Positions 11,992-22,099 of a DNA stretch of 64,000 nt are shown here, piece after piece. Within the stretch, counting starts at the first letter, position 1; the number at the start of each line of letters is the position of its first letter. The DNA lies in the NCBI GenBank assembly GCA_020809705.1, contig CP085835.1, positions 2,046,001 through 2,110,000 of the forward strand. The letters are read 5' to 3'. The translations under genes and the position numbers were made by a program. The notes under the pieces were generated by a model. It was not told where the DNA came from, made no database searches, and saw nothing but the letters and a program-made list of their open reading frames with translations. Origin of the DNA: Calonectria ilicicola (lineage: Eukaryota; Ascomycota; Sordariomycetes; Hypocreales; Nectriaceae).

Positions 11992-14250
11992 CTAAGCTGC
12001 TCCTTTGTTCAGGAGAAATTCTACTATTCTTCTGTTCCCACATTTTTTAGCCGCCTGAAGTGGCGTCAATTGACCCGTATGCTGATTATTAATGCTCGCT
12101 CCGTTTTCAACAAGTAGTTTGACTAAATCAAAATGACCTCGGCTGGCAGCCATGTGTAGTGGAGTTGTGTAGCCATCCTTGAGCCGGGTGTTGATATTGG
12201 TCCCTCTCTCAATGAGTAACTCTGCCTCTTTGACGAATCCTTTGTCGGCAGCCGTGTGCAGAGGTATCAATCCATCCTTGCGTGACACGTTTGGATTCGC
12301 TCCATTATCAAGCAGCAGCTTGGCTACCTCCAGCCGCCTGTTTCCTACGGCGGAATGTAAAGGTGTCCAACCGTCTTGAAGGGCAGTATGGATATCAATG
12401 TCTTTCTTGAGAAGGTACAGAATTACTTCAAGTCGTCCAGAGCTGACAGCAGCATAAAACGGTGTGGACCCATCTTTTCTTCGCGCGCATAGATCAGCTC
12501 CATTCTCGAGAAGAAGTTGAACTGAATCAAGATGTCCATTACTGGAAGCTGAATGTAGTGGCGTCCATCCGTCCTGGCGTGGGATATTAATGTTTGCTCC
12601 TCTCTGAAGAAATAACTTTAGTGACTCAGCACTCTTCGCAGCTGAATGTATTGGAGTCCACCCGTCGTAGCGCATTGAATACATGCTCGCACCTCGTTCA
12701 AGAAGTAACCTTACCACCTTTACATGGGATTTATTTGCAGCCGAATGTAGCGGAGTCCATCCATCGTTGCGCGGCTTGCTTGCGTTCATACCCAAGTCGA
12801 GAAGAAATTGAGCTACACCAGTATGTCCGTGACTTGCAGCCTCATGCAATACAGTCCATCCATCACCACGCAAAACAGCAATGTCAGCCCCACTCTCAAC
12901 AAATAACTTGACAATATCAACACATCCACTCCTTACGGCTGAAAACAGCGGTGTGGTATTGTCACTGAGACGTGCATCAATATTAGCTCCATATTTCAGA
13001 AGTAACTCAACCATCTCTAAATGCCCACTGCGTGCTGCCGAATGGAGTGCCGTGGTTCCATCCGGAAGAAAAGTGTGAATATCGGCCCCTGTATCTAAAA
13101 ACAACTTGACCATCTCAATGTGACCTTGGCTTGCTGCTGAGTGCAGAGATAATGTTCCGTTTTTATACAATAATTTGACTTGGCCTTGATTGGGAGCCAT
13201 TGGCCCTTGCTCGGACATAGTTCCTTGAGCTGGGGACACCGACCTTGACCTTTGATCAAGAGAAGGCGAAGAAAGGCCGTTGACGCTACTAGTACTCTCA
13301 ATATCGTTTAGAGGGATCCTCGATAGAATATCTTTGACATATGCGGCCGCCGCCATGGCGGCATATCCTTGCCAGGCGTTATTCTTGTGTGAATCAGAAT
13401 AATCACAGATGCCTCGAATAACCAAACACGGGAAATTATTCATGAGTCCCGCAGCTTCCATTTCGAAACATAGGACATTTCTTTCTCTTGAAAGTCTATC
13501 CCGGACTATAGCATCTTTCATCAACTGATTGGCTGAAGCGATGGCGCCGTAGTGGATGATGGGGTCGTCCTCATTGGCCCGTTCATGTCGCACTACCATA
13601 TTCGCCAGATCGTCATCGCAAGAATCCTGGTGGCATCCGAGTTGATGGATAAATTCAGATTTGAACAGTCGGTCTGTGTTTACATCTGGCTTCTGAAACT
13701 CGGGTTGCAGTCTTGGATTCCTCTGAAAAATGGTTTGGATAGCGTGCTGAAGCTGATGGCCCCTTCTCTTATACTGGCTCTGAATTCCGGCTACAGCTGT
13801 CCGTAATCTTATTGGTGGGTGGTTCAAGACTCCTGTTAGTTGGAATTCCTGGCTCTGGAGAGCTTTGCCGAAATCATATTGAAGCACACCACCGTGGCCG
13901 CTGACAACTACATCGCCCAGACGAATATCGTGAGTCGCACTCGGGGCACCACCGGCGATGCCAACCATCAAACCAATGCTCACACAAGGGAAACTACGCA
14001 GCATGTTTGTTGCTACGTTTGTTGCCGAGGCGATGCCGTATTCGCCGTTAGGAGAGACAGCAATGACGACATTGTGACCCCCGATTCTACCCAGAGTGTA
14101 GTCATTACTGTCATGCGGTTCCAAAACACGTGGTCTTTCATGCTCCTCGTCAAGGAATTCCTGTGCGGCGATGTACTCTGTCACTATGGCGCAAATCCAA
14201 CCAACCGTATAATTATTAGGTGCAGCATTTCTGATAGCACCATAGGTTGA
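11992..14250 (-). CDS. Nucleoside phosphorylase-like/ankyrin-repeat protein (NLR-related)
   Basis: The N-terminal half is a PNP/UDP-phosphorylase-type domain. It opens with NYTVGWICAIVTEYIAAQ and contains MVGIAGG, RLGDVVVS, CFEMEAAGLMN and the fungal hallmark RGICDYSDSHKNNAWQGYAA. Such domains sit where NACHT proteins carry their effector or sensor; some cleave or bind nucleotides. The C-terminal half is about 12 ankyrin repeats of 33 aa, many with GWTPLHSA and LLL.GA cores, suited to ligand binding. There is no NACHT domain between the two. The frame is open from 14295, but only through a TTG codon: no in-frame ATG precedes the PNP domain, so a short 5' exon spliced near 14250 (CACAG acceptor) is likely and was not found. 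The gene is divergent from the second HET gene. Confidence 0.8.
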   Translation of the reverse strand, partial: STYGAIRNAAPNNYTVGWICAIVTEYIAAQEFLDEEHERPRVLEPHDSNDYTLGRIGGHNVVIAVSPNGEYGIASATNVATNMLRSFPCVSIGLMVGIAGGAPSATHDIRLGDVVVSGHGGVLQYDFGKALQSQEFQLTGVLNHPPIRLRTAVAGIQSQYKRRGHQLQHAIQTIFQRNPRLQPEFQKPDVNTDRLFKSEFIHQLGCHQDSCDDDLANMVVRHERANEDDPIIHYGAIASANQLMKDAIVRDRLSRERNVLCFEMEAAGLMNNFPCLVIRGICDYSDSHKNNAWQGYAAMAAAAYVKDILSRIPLNDIESTSSVNGLSSPSLDQRSRSVSPAQGTMSEQGPMAPNQGQVKLLYKNGTLSLHSAASQGHIEMVKLFLDTGADIHTFLPDGTTALHSAARSGHLEMVELLLKYGANIDARLSDNTTPLFSAVRSGCVDIVKLFVESGADIAVLRGDGWTVLHEAASHGHTGVAQFLLDLGMNASKPRNDGWTPLHSAANKSHVKVVRLLLERGASMYSMRYDGWTPIHSAAKSAESLKLFLQRGANINIPRQDGWTPLHSASSNGHLDSVQLLLENGADLCARRKDGSTPFYAAVSSGRLEVILYLLKKDIDIHTALQDGWTPLHSAVGNRRLEVAKLLLDNGANPNVSRKDGLIPLHTAADKGFVKEAELLIERGTNINTRLKDGYTTPLHMAASRGHFDLVKLLVENGASINNQHTGQLTPLQAAKKCGNRRIVEFLLNKGAA
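12010..13185 (-). repeat. Ankyrin-repeat array (about 12 units of 99 nt)
   Basis: The region encodes about twelve tandem 33-residue ankyrin units. Several are close to identical at their start (GWTPLHSA, GWTPIHSA, GWTVLHEA, GSTPFYAA) and end (LLLERGA, LLLENGA, LLLDNGA). Regular spacing of 99 nt and conserved DNA phrases mark it as an in-frame tandem repeat that could gain or lose units. Confidence 0.8.
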
Positions 14251-14295
14251 CTGTGTACAAAACAAAAATATTAAGCGGCAAAGCACAACTGACAA

Positions 14296-14832
14296 TCAGA
14301 TGAGCTGACGGGAATCCATTTCTGCCTACAATGGACCCATCTAGATGTCACGTCATGAGTAGGAGATGCCCACAATCATCAGGTTCTGTCCGGCTGAGTT
14401 GTCTGAGGGAATGTAGGACAAATACTTCAGCTCAAAAGACGTTATCCTAGATTACTTTTTGAGTTATTAAATATACGGGGTATGACTGTTTGAATGTATA
14501 GTACGATACACTGAACCTAACCTGAATGCGGTTCGCTCAGGAGACCCACAGCATCATTTGTCCTTTCTTTCGTCATTAATTTATTCGGTCTTCATCATGT
14601 GACGCGACGTAGGCCAGCCATGTTGGGGTCACAGTTTGAGCCCTCTGGAACAATGGATTAGCCAATAGAGATTGACCGTGCCACAAAATAAATGTTCATT
14701 GTCAAGCAGCAGCTGGGTATGGATTCGGAATCGAGCGGAATTGATTCCCCACATTAAATTTAGCCGTAATTATTTTCCCTTATCAAAGCAGCCGTAATCA
14801 CCAGGCTGCATTTTTCTTATCTTTGCATAACC
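14296..14832. promoter_or_regulatory. Divergent promoter with CCAAT box
   Basis: The space between the PNP-ankyrin gene (-) and the second HET gene (+). A CCAAT motif lies at 14662-14666 on the plus strand, about 170 nt before the HET start, within normal range for the fungal CCAAT-binding complex. The missing first exon of the PNP-ankyrin gene may also lie here. Confidence 0.35.
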
Positions 14833-16819
14833 ATGGTCGATGACTACATTTATGAGCCTATCAAGGAACCGAGCCACATTAGACTTCTCCATCTGCAGCC
14901 TGGTACCGACAATGACCATTTGCATTTCAACTTAAGTGTGAAAGATATCGCCTCCAATCCCGCCTATGAGGCCATATCGTATTGTTGGGGTGATTCGACA
15001 GACACTGAGACTGTCTATTGTCATGGGAAAAGGCTTGATATCTCAAGAAATCTATTCACTGCACTAAGGCGACTGCGATTCACTGACAACGTTCGCGTAT
15101 TATGGGCTGATGCCGTATGCATCAACCAGAAAGACTATGCTGAGAAAAGCACCCAGGTTAAACTCATGAGGGAAATTTTTGCCAAACCACGACAAGTGTT
15201 GATATGGCTAGGCGAGGATATGCACGGCCTGGAGGGTCTTTGCGAGGAAATTCGAGGGGCTCTAGAGGTTTTGCCTGAAGAATCGCTTGATGAGGAAGTG
15301 CTCCGAGAAACTTCCCTGGTCCTCCTCAGCAACGCAGAGGTTGGTATCCTAATTCATTGGCACAAGTAAACAATAGCTAAACTGTCCACCAGAGAATGAA
15401 ACAGGAGGGCAAACCAAACTTGTTTGATGTCAACTGGACTCCAATCGGGAATATGTTCTCTCGGCCTTGGTTCAAACGGAAGTGGGTTATTCAAGAGGTC
15501 GTTCTGGCAGACCCACAGGTTCCGAGGCAGATGCTATGCGGACAACTGAAGTTTTCCTAGTCAGATATTGGCAGTTTGGCCCTTCGAATCAGCTCGTATG
15601 GTCTTTTAGGTGCGTTGATGGGATCTAACAGTCGTGAGTGCGAGGTAAGACTTGTCAATAAACATTTGCTGACGTTTTTCAAGTTTCTACTGCTGTCCCA
15701 TCAATGACGTCATTCTTGGCGGACGGCGTGGGTCCAGTTGAAGCATTATCCAGCACCCAAATGATGATGATGATTAGTATTTTTCGGAGCTCGGGAAATT
15801 TACTGGATTGCGTTATGGCCACGAGCCAATTTAATTGCACTGACGCCAGAGACCAAATTTACTCTCTTCTGAGTCTGACCAATATCAACTGGGGCCTCGA
15901 GCCTCGATATGACCTTTCAGTTGAGGAATTGTGCACGCAATTTGCGGTTTGTGCACTCATGGAATCTCGAAGCCTCAATATTCTCAGCATTGCCCCAAAT
16001 TCAGCTAAGAAGGCGAAGGACACACCTTTAAATAGAGGCTCACTCCCCTCTTGGGTGCCAGATATTTCCAATCTTGAGAAAGCAAACTATGTTGTCGGCT
16101 TCTCTGTTCGCTCTCGGCAATTTAATGCTGGCGGCAAGGAAACCCCGAGCGTATTTATCTCCTCCAACAACAGCCTATTGCATTTGAGAGGTCGTATTGT
16201 CGACACTGTCTGTAAAATTGCGCGTAGTATCTTTGAGATTGATCCGTTACCCCGCCGACCCGGCTGGAATTTAACGCATGAGGATATTTTGCAACGGGGC
16301 GTTCATCATCAAGGGAGGATCCCAAAATGGATTCAAGAGTGCGTTGAACTCGTATCCGACGGCGATTGGCATAGTCTTAGTCTCTGTAAGCGTCGTGACA
16401 TGTTGAGAACATTGTCAGTCAGTCAAACTAGCATGCGAGACAATCTCTCACCCGATTCGATTGACGCCGCTGTTCAGTGTGTCACCTACATACTCTCACA
16501 GCCCAGTCAAAACACGCTTTCCGACGAGTCAAGCCAAGGTATCCTAAAACATGGTCTCATAATAGAGCACTCAATGAACAGCTTTGCAGAGATTAACCGC
16601 TTCAGCATCACCACAAATCACCGCTTTAGTCAGGTTCGGAAAGGCGCAAGATGCGGCGATATAATATGCATTTTTGAAGGTGCCGAAGTGCCATACGTTA
16701 TTAGGCCGACAGGGAATGGTACTCATGTATTAATTGGGGAGTGCTTTTTGCTAGGTGCGATGGATGGTGAACTTTGGAGGGATGATCAATATGCTACGAT
16801 TGACGTGGTGCTGGAATAA
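14833..16819 (+). pseudogene. HET-domain protein gene interrupted by one in-frame TAG
   Basis: Three exons fit: 14833-15339, 15393-15633 and 15684-16819. They total 1884 nt, about 627 codons, with one internal stop. HET blocks are intact: RLLHLQPG, YEAISYCWGD, LFTALRRLR, VLWADAVCINQKDYAEKSTQV, and after the first intron FSRPWFKRKWVIQEVVLA. At 15558-15560 the codon in LKFS-stop-SDIGSLALR is TAG. HET proteins usually have Trp here (sW..l), so a TGG-to-TAG change is the simplest explanation. The frame then stays open to 16819 with family-typical CTDARDQIYSLLSLT and a C-terminal CGDIICIFEGAEVPYVIRP. All splice sites look functional. Either the allele is inactive, truncated after the HET core, or the base is a sequence error. 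Confidence 0.8.
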
Positions 16820-17711
16820 GCAGTGCTAAATGGCTGTTAAATAGTAAAAAGTATATACCACTGGCATCCAGGACATGGATTATCACTCAACTACTTCAGT
16901 TCCTGTTTAATTCCACCTCTGTCCCAATCACTTATTTTTTTCCTTTTGCTTGAAAATTCCTAAATTAGCCTATATGATGTCTCAAATATTGATGATGTCT
17001 TTGGTTCAAATCAACTGAAACGGGCGACCGGCATAGCCAACAAAATCACATGCCCCACATTCCGGAATCATCTGAGACTCAGGGTGACAACTATCGCCTT
17101 CGGTTAATCGCATCCCGCACTGGGTTTCATTCTTAATACCATTGGGCTTCTCCGCCCTGTATCCTCGTGATTCAATCCCTCGGGCTCCATTTTCCGAGGT
17201 CCTAGGGTAGGAGTAGGTGGCTTGCGGCCCCGCAACCACTCGATACCCGATCGAGTGTCGACCGAGGCTGTCCCCAGATCCACAACACGCCTACTCGTCG
17301 GAGTGCAACGAGGGTAATACTGTAAAGATGAAGAATTTGAAATTTCGGACAAAATTTTAATTAAGTTTGGAAGCCGTAGAAACGTGTCTTGGATTTAGTC
17401 CGCATCAAGAATAGTTGGGATTTTGGTCGTCGCTTTGTTGAGACAATTGTGAGCTTGATCCATCTTGCGGGGTAGGGCGCAGCAATAAAACATGGAATGC
17501 CCCAATGTGGGAAAAGATCAATCACCTGCAGACGTTCCGAATCAAGACTGGATTCGTCGAGAATCTTGAGACATGACGCCGGCATATGCAGGGGGGTAGT
17601 AGGTACATGATCATAAAATACGCCCTAGCCCCCGCATTCTAGCTCAACGCCGAACTGCTGTTTTTCTTCGTCCTTTTTTATTTTTATTTTGTTTTTGGGC
17701 CAGAAATAATC
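16820..17711. other. Gene-free stretch upstream of the paraoxonase-like gene
   Basis: About 890 bases with no supported gene. The last 60 bases before 17712 are strongly T-rich, a usual fungal core-promoter/leader composition. Short ORFs around 17000-17580 lack codon structure or motifs and were not kept. Confidence 0.5.
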
Positions 17712-19102
17712 ATGGCTGCGACAAAATCTTTTCGTTTTGGCCTAACGGTCGTTTTGCCAGTTTTGTTTGCTGGTTTATACCACTTGGCCATCTATCGACA
17801 GGCCACTGTCCTTGGCGTCTTCCGAGAAGTTGGTAAGACTACTCTGGAAGACCCAAGCCACCTTATTGTCATCCAAGATACAGTGCACTGCGAAGATTTG
17901 CATTATCATGAACAGAGCCACACTCTCTTCACTGCATGTGAAGATTCTCTCCGTACGCGCTTTTCGTGGTTCCCTCCTCTGGTGCGGTTTACCGACCCCA
18001 ATATTGGGCTTGCCGCCCGTGGATCCATCCACGTCATCGACCCTGATGTGAGAAATCATTGTATCACGTTAGCAAAGAAGGTTAGCTTACCCTCCACTAG
18101 ACGAAAAAGTCTCGCAGACTGCAATTTATCGGCTTTGACGGCACCTTTTCCACTCATGGGATCGACGTCCTGGATGACCCCGCTTCCAAGGGTGCTGTCT
18201 ACGTTTTTGCTGTCAACCATGTCCCAAATGCGGAATGTGCAAAACTCCATGGAAAGAACAGCACACAAGAAGTAAGCTGCCCAAAGTCTGATTCGCGAAT
18301 TGATGTATTTCATCACGTCTTGGGGTCGAATTCAGCGCGCCATGTTCGTTCTGTAAGCAACCCGCTCATCAAAACCCCCAACGACATTCTTGCGACTAGC
18401 CCAACTACATTCTTTGTCACAAACGACCATTACTATACCCAAGGTACCATGCGAGAGGTAGAGGATATGTATGCTGGAGCCAAATGGTCAGACATTATTC
18501 ACGTCCAGTGTGACGAGAACCCCGCCAGCCAGGACCAACCAGATGGCGGATGCAAAGCCACTGTCGCGCTATCTGAGCTCCACAACAATAATGGACTTGG
18601 CCGTGGGAAATCCGCCGATGAGGTACTTATCGGATGCGCCATCAATGGTGGGCTTCATTTTGGAAAACTACCAAAGGCATTTGGGGACAAGATAGAATTG
18701 TTCGACTTTGTGCGGTTTGACAGCAGCATCGATAACCCATACTACTTCAAGGATCCTTACGCCAACGCCTCTTCCGATGCCTCAGGATACGTGGAGGCTG
18801 GTCTCACAAGAGGAATTGATCTCGGTAAGACGTCGGGCGACCCTGAAGGTAAAGAAGCAGTAATGGTTTGGTTCGCAAAGCGAAAGACTCGCACCAATAG
18901 CTCCCAAAAGCAGCTTTCCGCTGGGGAATGGGAAAGGCATCTTCTTTTTGAGGATGATGGTGACAGGATCCGTAGCGCAAGTGTGGCCGTTCTTGTTGCC
19001 ATTGACCCCAAACTCGAAAATGGTAAACGCAAGGCATGGCTTTTCGTCACTGGCTTCATCTCGGAAAACATGATTGCTGTCAAGGTTGATCTTCCGCAGT
19101 AA
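17712..19102 (+). CDS. Paraoxonase/arylesterase-family beta-propeller with N-terminal membrane anchor
   Basis: Six-bladed calcium-dependent hydrolase of the paraoxonase/SMP-30 superfamily; these hydrolyse aryl esters and lactones. Two exons, 17712-18047 and 18101-19102, join at IHVIDPD/TKKSRRL to give 445 aa. An N-terminal hydrophobic helix (about residues 9-29) should anchor it in a membrane or serve as an uncleaved signal. Family motifs match animal PON: THGIDV (region of the catalytic His dyad), FHHVLGSN, TPNDILATSP and FFVTNDHYY (calcium ligands). The end ISENMIAVKVDL is also typical of the fold. The length is normal for fungal members. No lesion is seen. The donor used is GTGAGA at 18048; a later GTTAGC would break frame. 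Confidence 0.85.
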
Positions 19103-19875
19103 TTTCTTTTTTCTAGATCAAATGTCATTCCAATCTACAAAAATTAAACCCTGGACTCAAATCAACGGATGTTTGCGAGAATTCGTCTGACATATAGGGT
19201 AGCTCATGGTGCTAAGATGCCCTCAAACACACGGACTCAATTGTGGGGAAGCGATGGGTGGCTGATTGTTTGGGGTCTAGCCGCGAATAGCAAATGTAGT
19301 TGCCAGATCGAGCATCTGCTCGGCTTCACCCAGAGGTCAGTGTGACACCAGACTAGTGCAATGGCAGGCTGCGTAGCGCTCTATCATCCCACGGGCCTTC
19401 AGCTTGGTCCCCGCTAGATAAACGACTTCTCGTTTCTGTTGTTTTTTCGTTTCACCATGCACATCACTCCACAATTCGGGCTACGAACCGAAGGTACACA
19501 GACAGAGACCCTGGATCTTACGAACCACATGTCTCCCCAAGTTCATCTCTTGGAGGAGGCTGGTGGAGGCGTGATTCGCGCCGAGGTTGTCAACACTTAG
19601 AGTTAGTTGACTCAGGGAAGCTTGGCATCAGGCAATGGAAGCCCGCGGATGCTTCGGTAAATCGGCGCTATCAAATCATGTCTTGATCCGAACTAAAAAG
19701 GTGAGTGAAACGTGCCTGGCACCTGAGTATATAACGATGGTCTTCCCGACAGGACATCCACCATCTCACAACTCATTCCCTTCGACAACTCTCAGAGTCA
19801 GAGTCATTCGCTTCTCTTCTTTCCAGTCGACCTTTTTACGACTACATTCATTTACAACAAACAAACTTTTTCAAC
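19103..19875. other. Promoter region of the cutinase gene
   Basis: Intergenic DNA between two plus-strand genes. It ends in a CT-rich, then CAAACA-rich leader directly before the cutinase ATG, a common arrangement in strongly expressed secreted fungal enzymes. Confidence 0.5.
19728..19734 (+). promoter_or_regulatory. TATA box of the cutinase gene
   Basis: TATATAA lies 142 nt before the cutinase start codon and is followed by a pyrimidine-rich tract. Placement and the match suggest a focused, inducible promoter. Confidence 0.5.
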
Positions 19876-22099
19876 ATGCATTCTCTTTCACATTTTCTCC
19901 TTGTCTTTCTGCTTCTTGCTCTCGCCACAGCTGGTCCTGTGGATAGAAGAGTCTTCGTTGGCCGCAGTGATTCAACCGGTAGCTACACATCACCCAGTGG
20001 CTCTGGCACATCCGGCGGCTCAGGTACATCTGGAAGTGGTTCTACCGGCAGCTCTTCAAGCGGCAGTTCCTCTGGCGGCAGCTCGTCTGGTGGTCTTGGT
20101 AGTCTCCTTGGTGGTCTCGGAGGTAGCTCCTCTGGTAGTGGCTCCTCTGCACTTGGTGGTTCTGGCGGTTTGAGCAGCCTTCTCGGTGGCCTAGGTGGCA
20201 GTGGTGGTGGCATGAGCAGTCTTCTCAGTGGCCTAGGTGGCAGTGGTGGTATGAGCAGTCTTCTTAGTGGCCTAGGAGGCAGTGGTGGCATGAGCAGTCT
20301 TCTCAGCGGCCTAGGAGGTGGTTCTGGTGGTTTGAGCAGCCTTCTAAGTGGTTTGGGAGGTGGTTCTTCCGGTGGTGGTCTGAGCAGTCTCCTCAGTGGT
20401 CTGGGCGGCGGCTCTAGCTCCGGGTCTGGATCTGGGTCTAGCACTGGTTCTGGTTCCAGCACTGGCTCCGGCTCTAGCACGGGTTCCGGCTCCAGCACTG
20501 GCTCTGGTTCTAGCTCTGGCTCTGGCTCGAGCTATGGTTCTGGCTCCGGCTCCGACACTGGTTCCAGCTCCGGCTCTGGCTCCGGCTCCGACTCTGGATC
20601 TGATTCTGGCTCTGGTTCTGGCTCTGGCTGGGGAGTGCCTCCTAGCACCACTCCAACTTCCAGTGCCTACACCTCACCCGAATCCACCCCCGACGTGCCT
20701 TCCTCTGGCACTGGAACTGGAAGTGGCTCATCTTCAGGTGGATCGACAACTCCTGGAGGTTCTACCACCCCGTACACTCCTAAATCCAAGAGGGGTAAGG
20801 TCGCCCGTCAGCTCGGTGGTTTAAGCAGCCTTGGAGGTCTCAGTGGCCTAACTGGCGGCTCTGGTCTTTCTAGCATGCTGGGTGGTGGCTCTGGTCTTTC
20901 TAGCATGCTAGGTGGTGGCTCTGGTCTTTCTAGCATGCTGGGTGGCGGCTCTGGTCTCTCCAGCATGTTGGGTGGCGGCTCTGGTCTTTCTAGCATGTTG
21001 GGTGGTGGCTCTGGTTCCTCTGGTCTTGGTGGTCTTTCCAGCATGTTGGGTGGTGGCTCTGGTCTGGGTGGTCTTACAAGCATGATGGGTGGTGGTTCTT
21101 CAGGTTCTTCAGGTTCTTCGGGCTCCTCGGGCTCCTCAGGCTCCTCAGGCTCCTCAGGCTCCTCAGGCTATTCAGGTTCGTCGGGCTCTGGCTCCAGCTC
21201 CTCGGGCTCCTCAGGCACTGGCTCCAGCTCCTCTGGGCTGGGTGGCCTTGGGGGTCTCGGTGGGCTCAGCGGCCTCAGCAGCCTTGGAGGTGGCTCTTCT
21301 GGCGGCGGCGGTCTCACCAGCATGCTGGGCGGTCTCGGTGGCTCCACCCAAAACGGTCTGTCTGGCGAGTGCAAGGATGTCATCCTCATCTTCGCCCGTG
21401 GTACTATGGAGATGGGCAATATGGGTACCGTCGTTGGCCCTGGTTTATACAATGCCCTGAACCAGAAGCTTGGTGGCAAGGTTGCTGCTCAGGGTGTCGA
21501 CTATTCCGCTGGAATGGCTGGAAACATGGAAATGGGTGACCCAGCTGGTTCTAAGACCATGTAAGCTCTCCCACCCTCGATTTCTGAGTTGTTTGAAGTG
21601 AAGCTAACCATACACAGGGCAAGCAACATTCAGCAATCCCTATCCAAGTGCCCCAACACCAAAGTTGTCATCTCTGGATATTCCCAAGGTGCCATGCTCG
21701 CCCACAATGCAGCAAAATCCGTTGGTGCTGATGCCAGCAAGATTGCTGCCGCTGTTACTTTTGGCGACCCTTGTAAGTTTTTAACTCCGCGAAAGAAAAC
21801 AAATGACTAACCCCTTTATAGTCAAGGGCCAGGCCTTCCAAGGTATCGATGCCTCGAAGTGCAAGGTTTACTGCAAGTCTGACGATATGGTCTGTGGTGT
21901 CGCCAATATGGGTGGTGGTTTGTTGGGTGGTGGCTCTGGTGGCACAAGCATCGTTGGCGGTACTGGCGGCCACTTGAGCTACGGAGGAGATGTGAACTCG
22001 GCAGCCGAATTCATTGTTTCTGTCATTGGCAGCACTGGTAGTTCCGGCAGTACCGGTAGCACTGGTAGCACCGGCAGCACTGGCAGCTATACCTCATAA
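19876..22099 (+). CDS. Secreted cutinase with a giant Gly/Ser-rich repeat region
   Basis: Serine hydrolase (CE5 cutinase/acetylxylan esterase fold) that cuts ester bonds in plant cutin. Three exons, 19876-21560, 21618-21772 and 21822-22099, sum to 2118 nt (705 aa), about three times the usual cutinase length. Order: signal peptide (residues 1-20, [12 protein letters not shown]), then about 470 residues of Gly/Ser/Leu repeats. A basic KSKRGK site, a possible Kex2-type cleavage point, lies inside the repeats. The catalytic domain follows from about residue 496 ([16 protein letters not shown]). The triad is Ser584 (GYSQG), Asp635 (CKSDDMVC) and His664 (GGHLSYGGD), with family cysteines present. 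A short (GSTGST)n tail ends the protein. The repeat strand has high GC and could evolve by slippage. No break is seen. Confidence 0.9.
19980..21345 (+). repeat. Gly/Ser minisatellite region inside the cutinase gene
   Basis: Several tandem families follow each other. Units of 36-45 nt encode [14 protein letters not shown] (about 20160-20400). Six-nt TGGTTC/GGCTCC-type units encode (GS)n (about 20400-20630). A 30-nt unit encoding [10 protein letters not shown] is repeated about five times (about 20865-21010). A nine-nt unit encodes GSS repeats (about 21095-21180). Reading frame is kept throughout. Confidence 0.85.

Noticed and set aside
20030..21480. Long proline- or alanine-rich frames opposite or alongside the cutinase repeats
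   Set aside because: They are shadow frames of the Gly/Ser codons with no start context or homology of their own.
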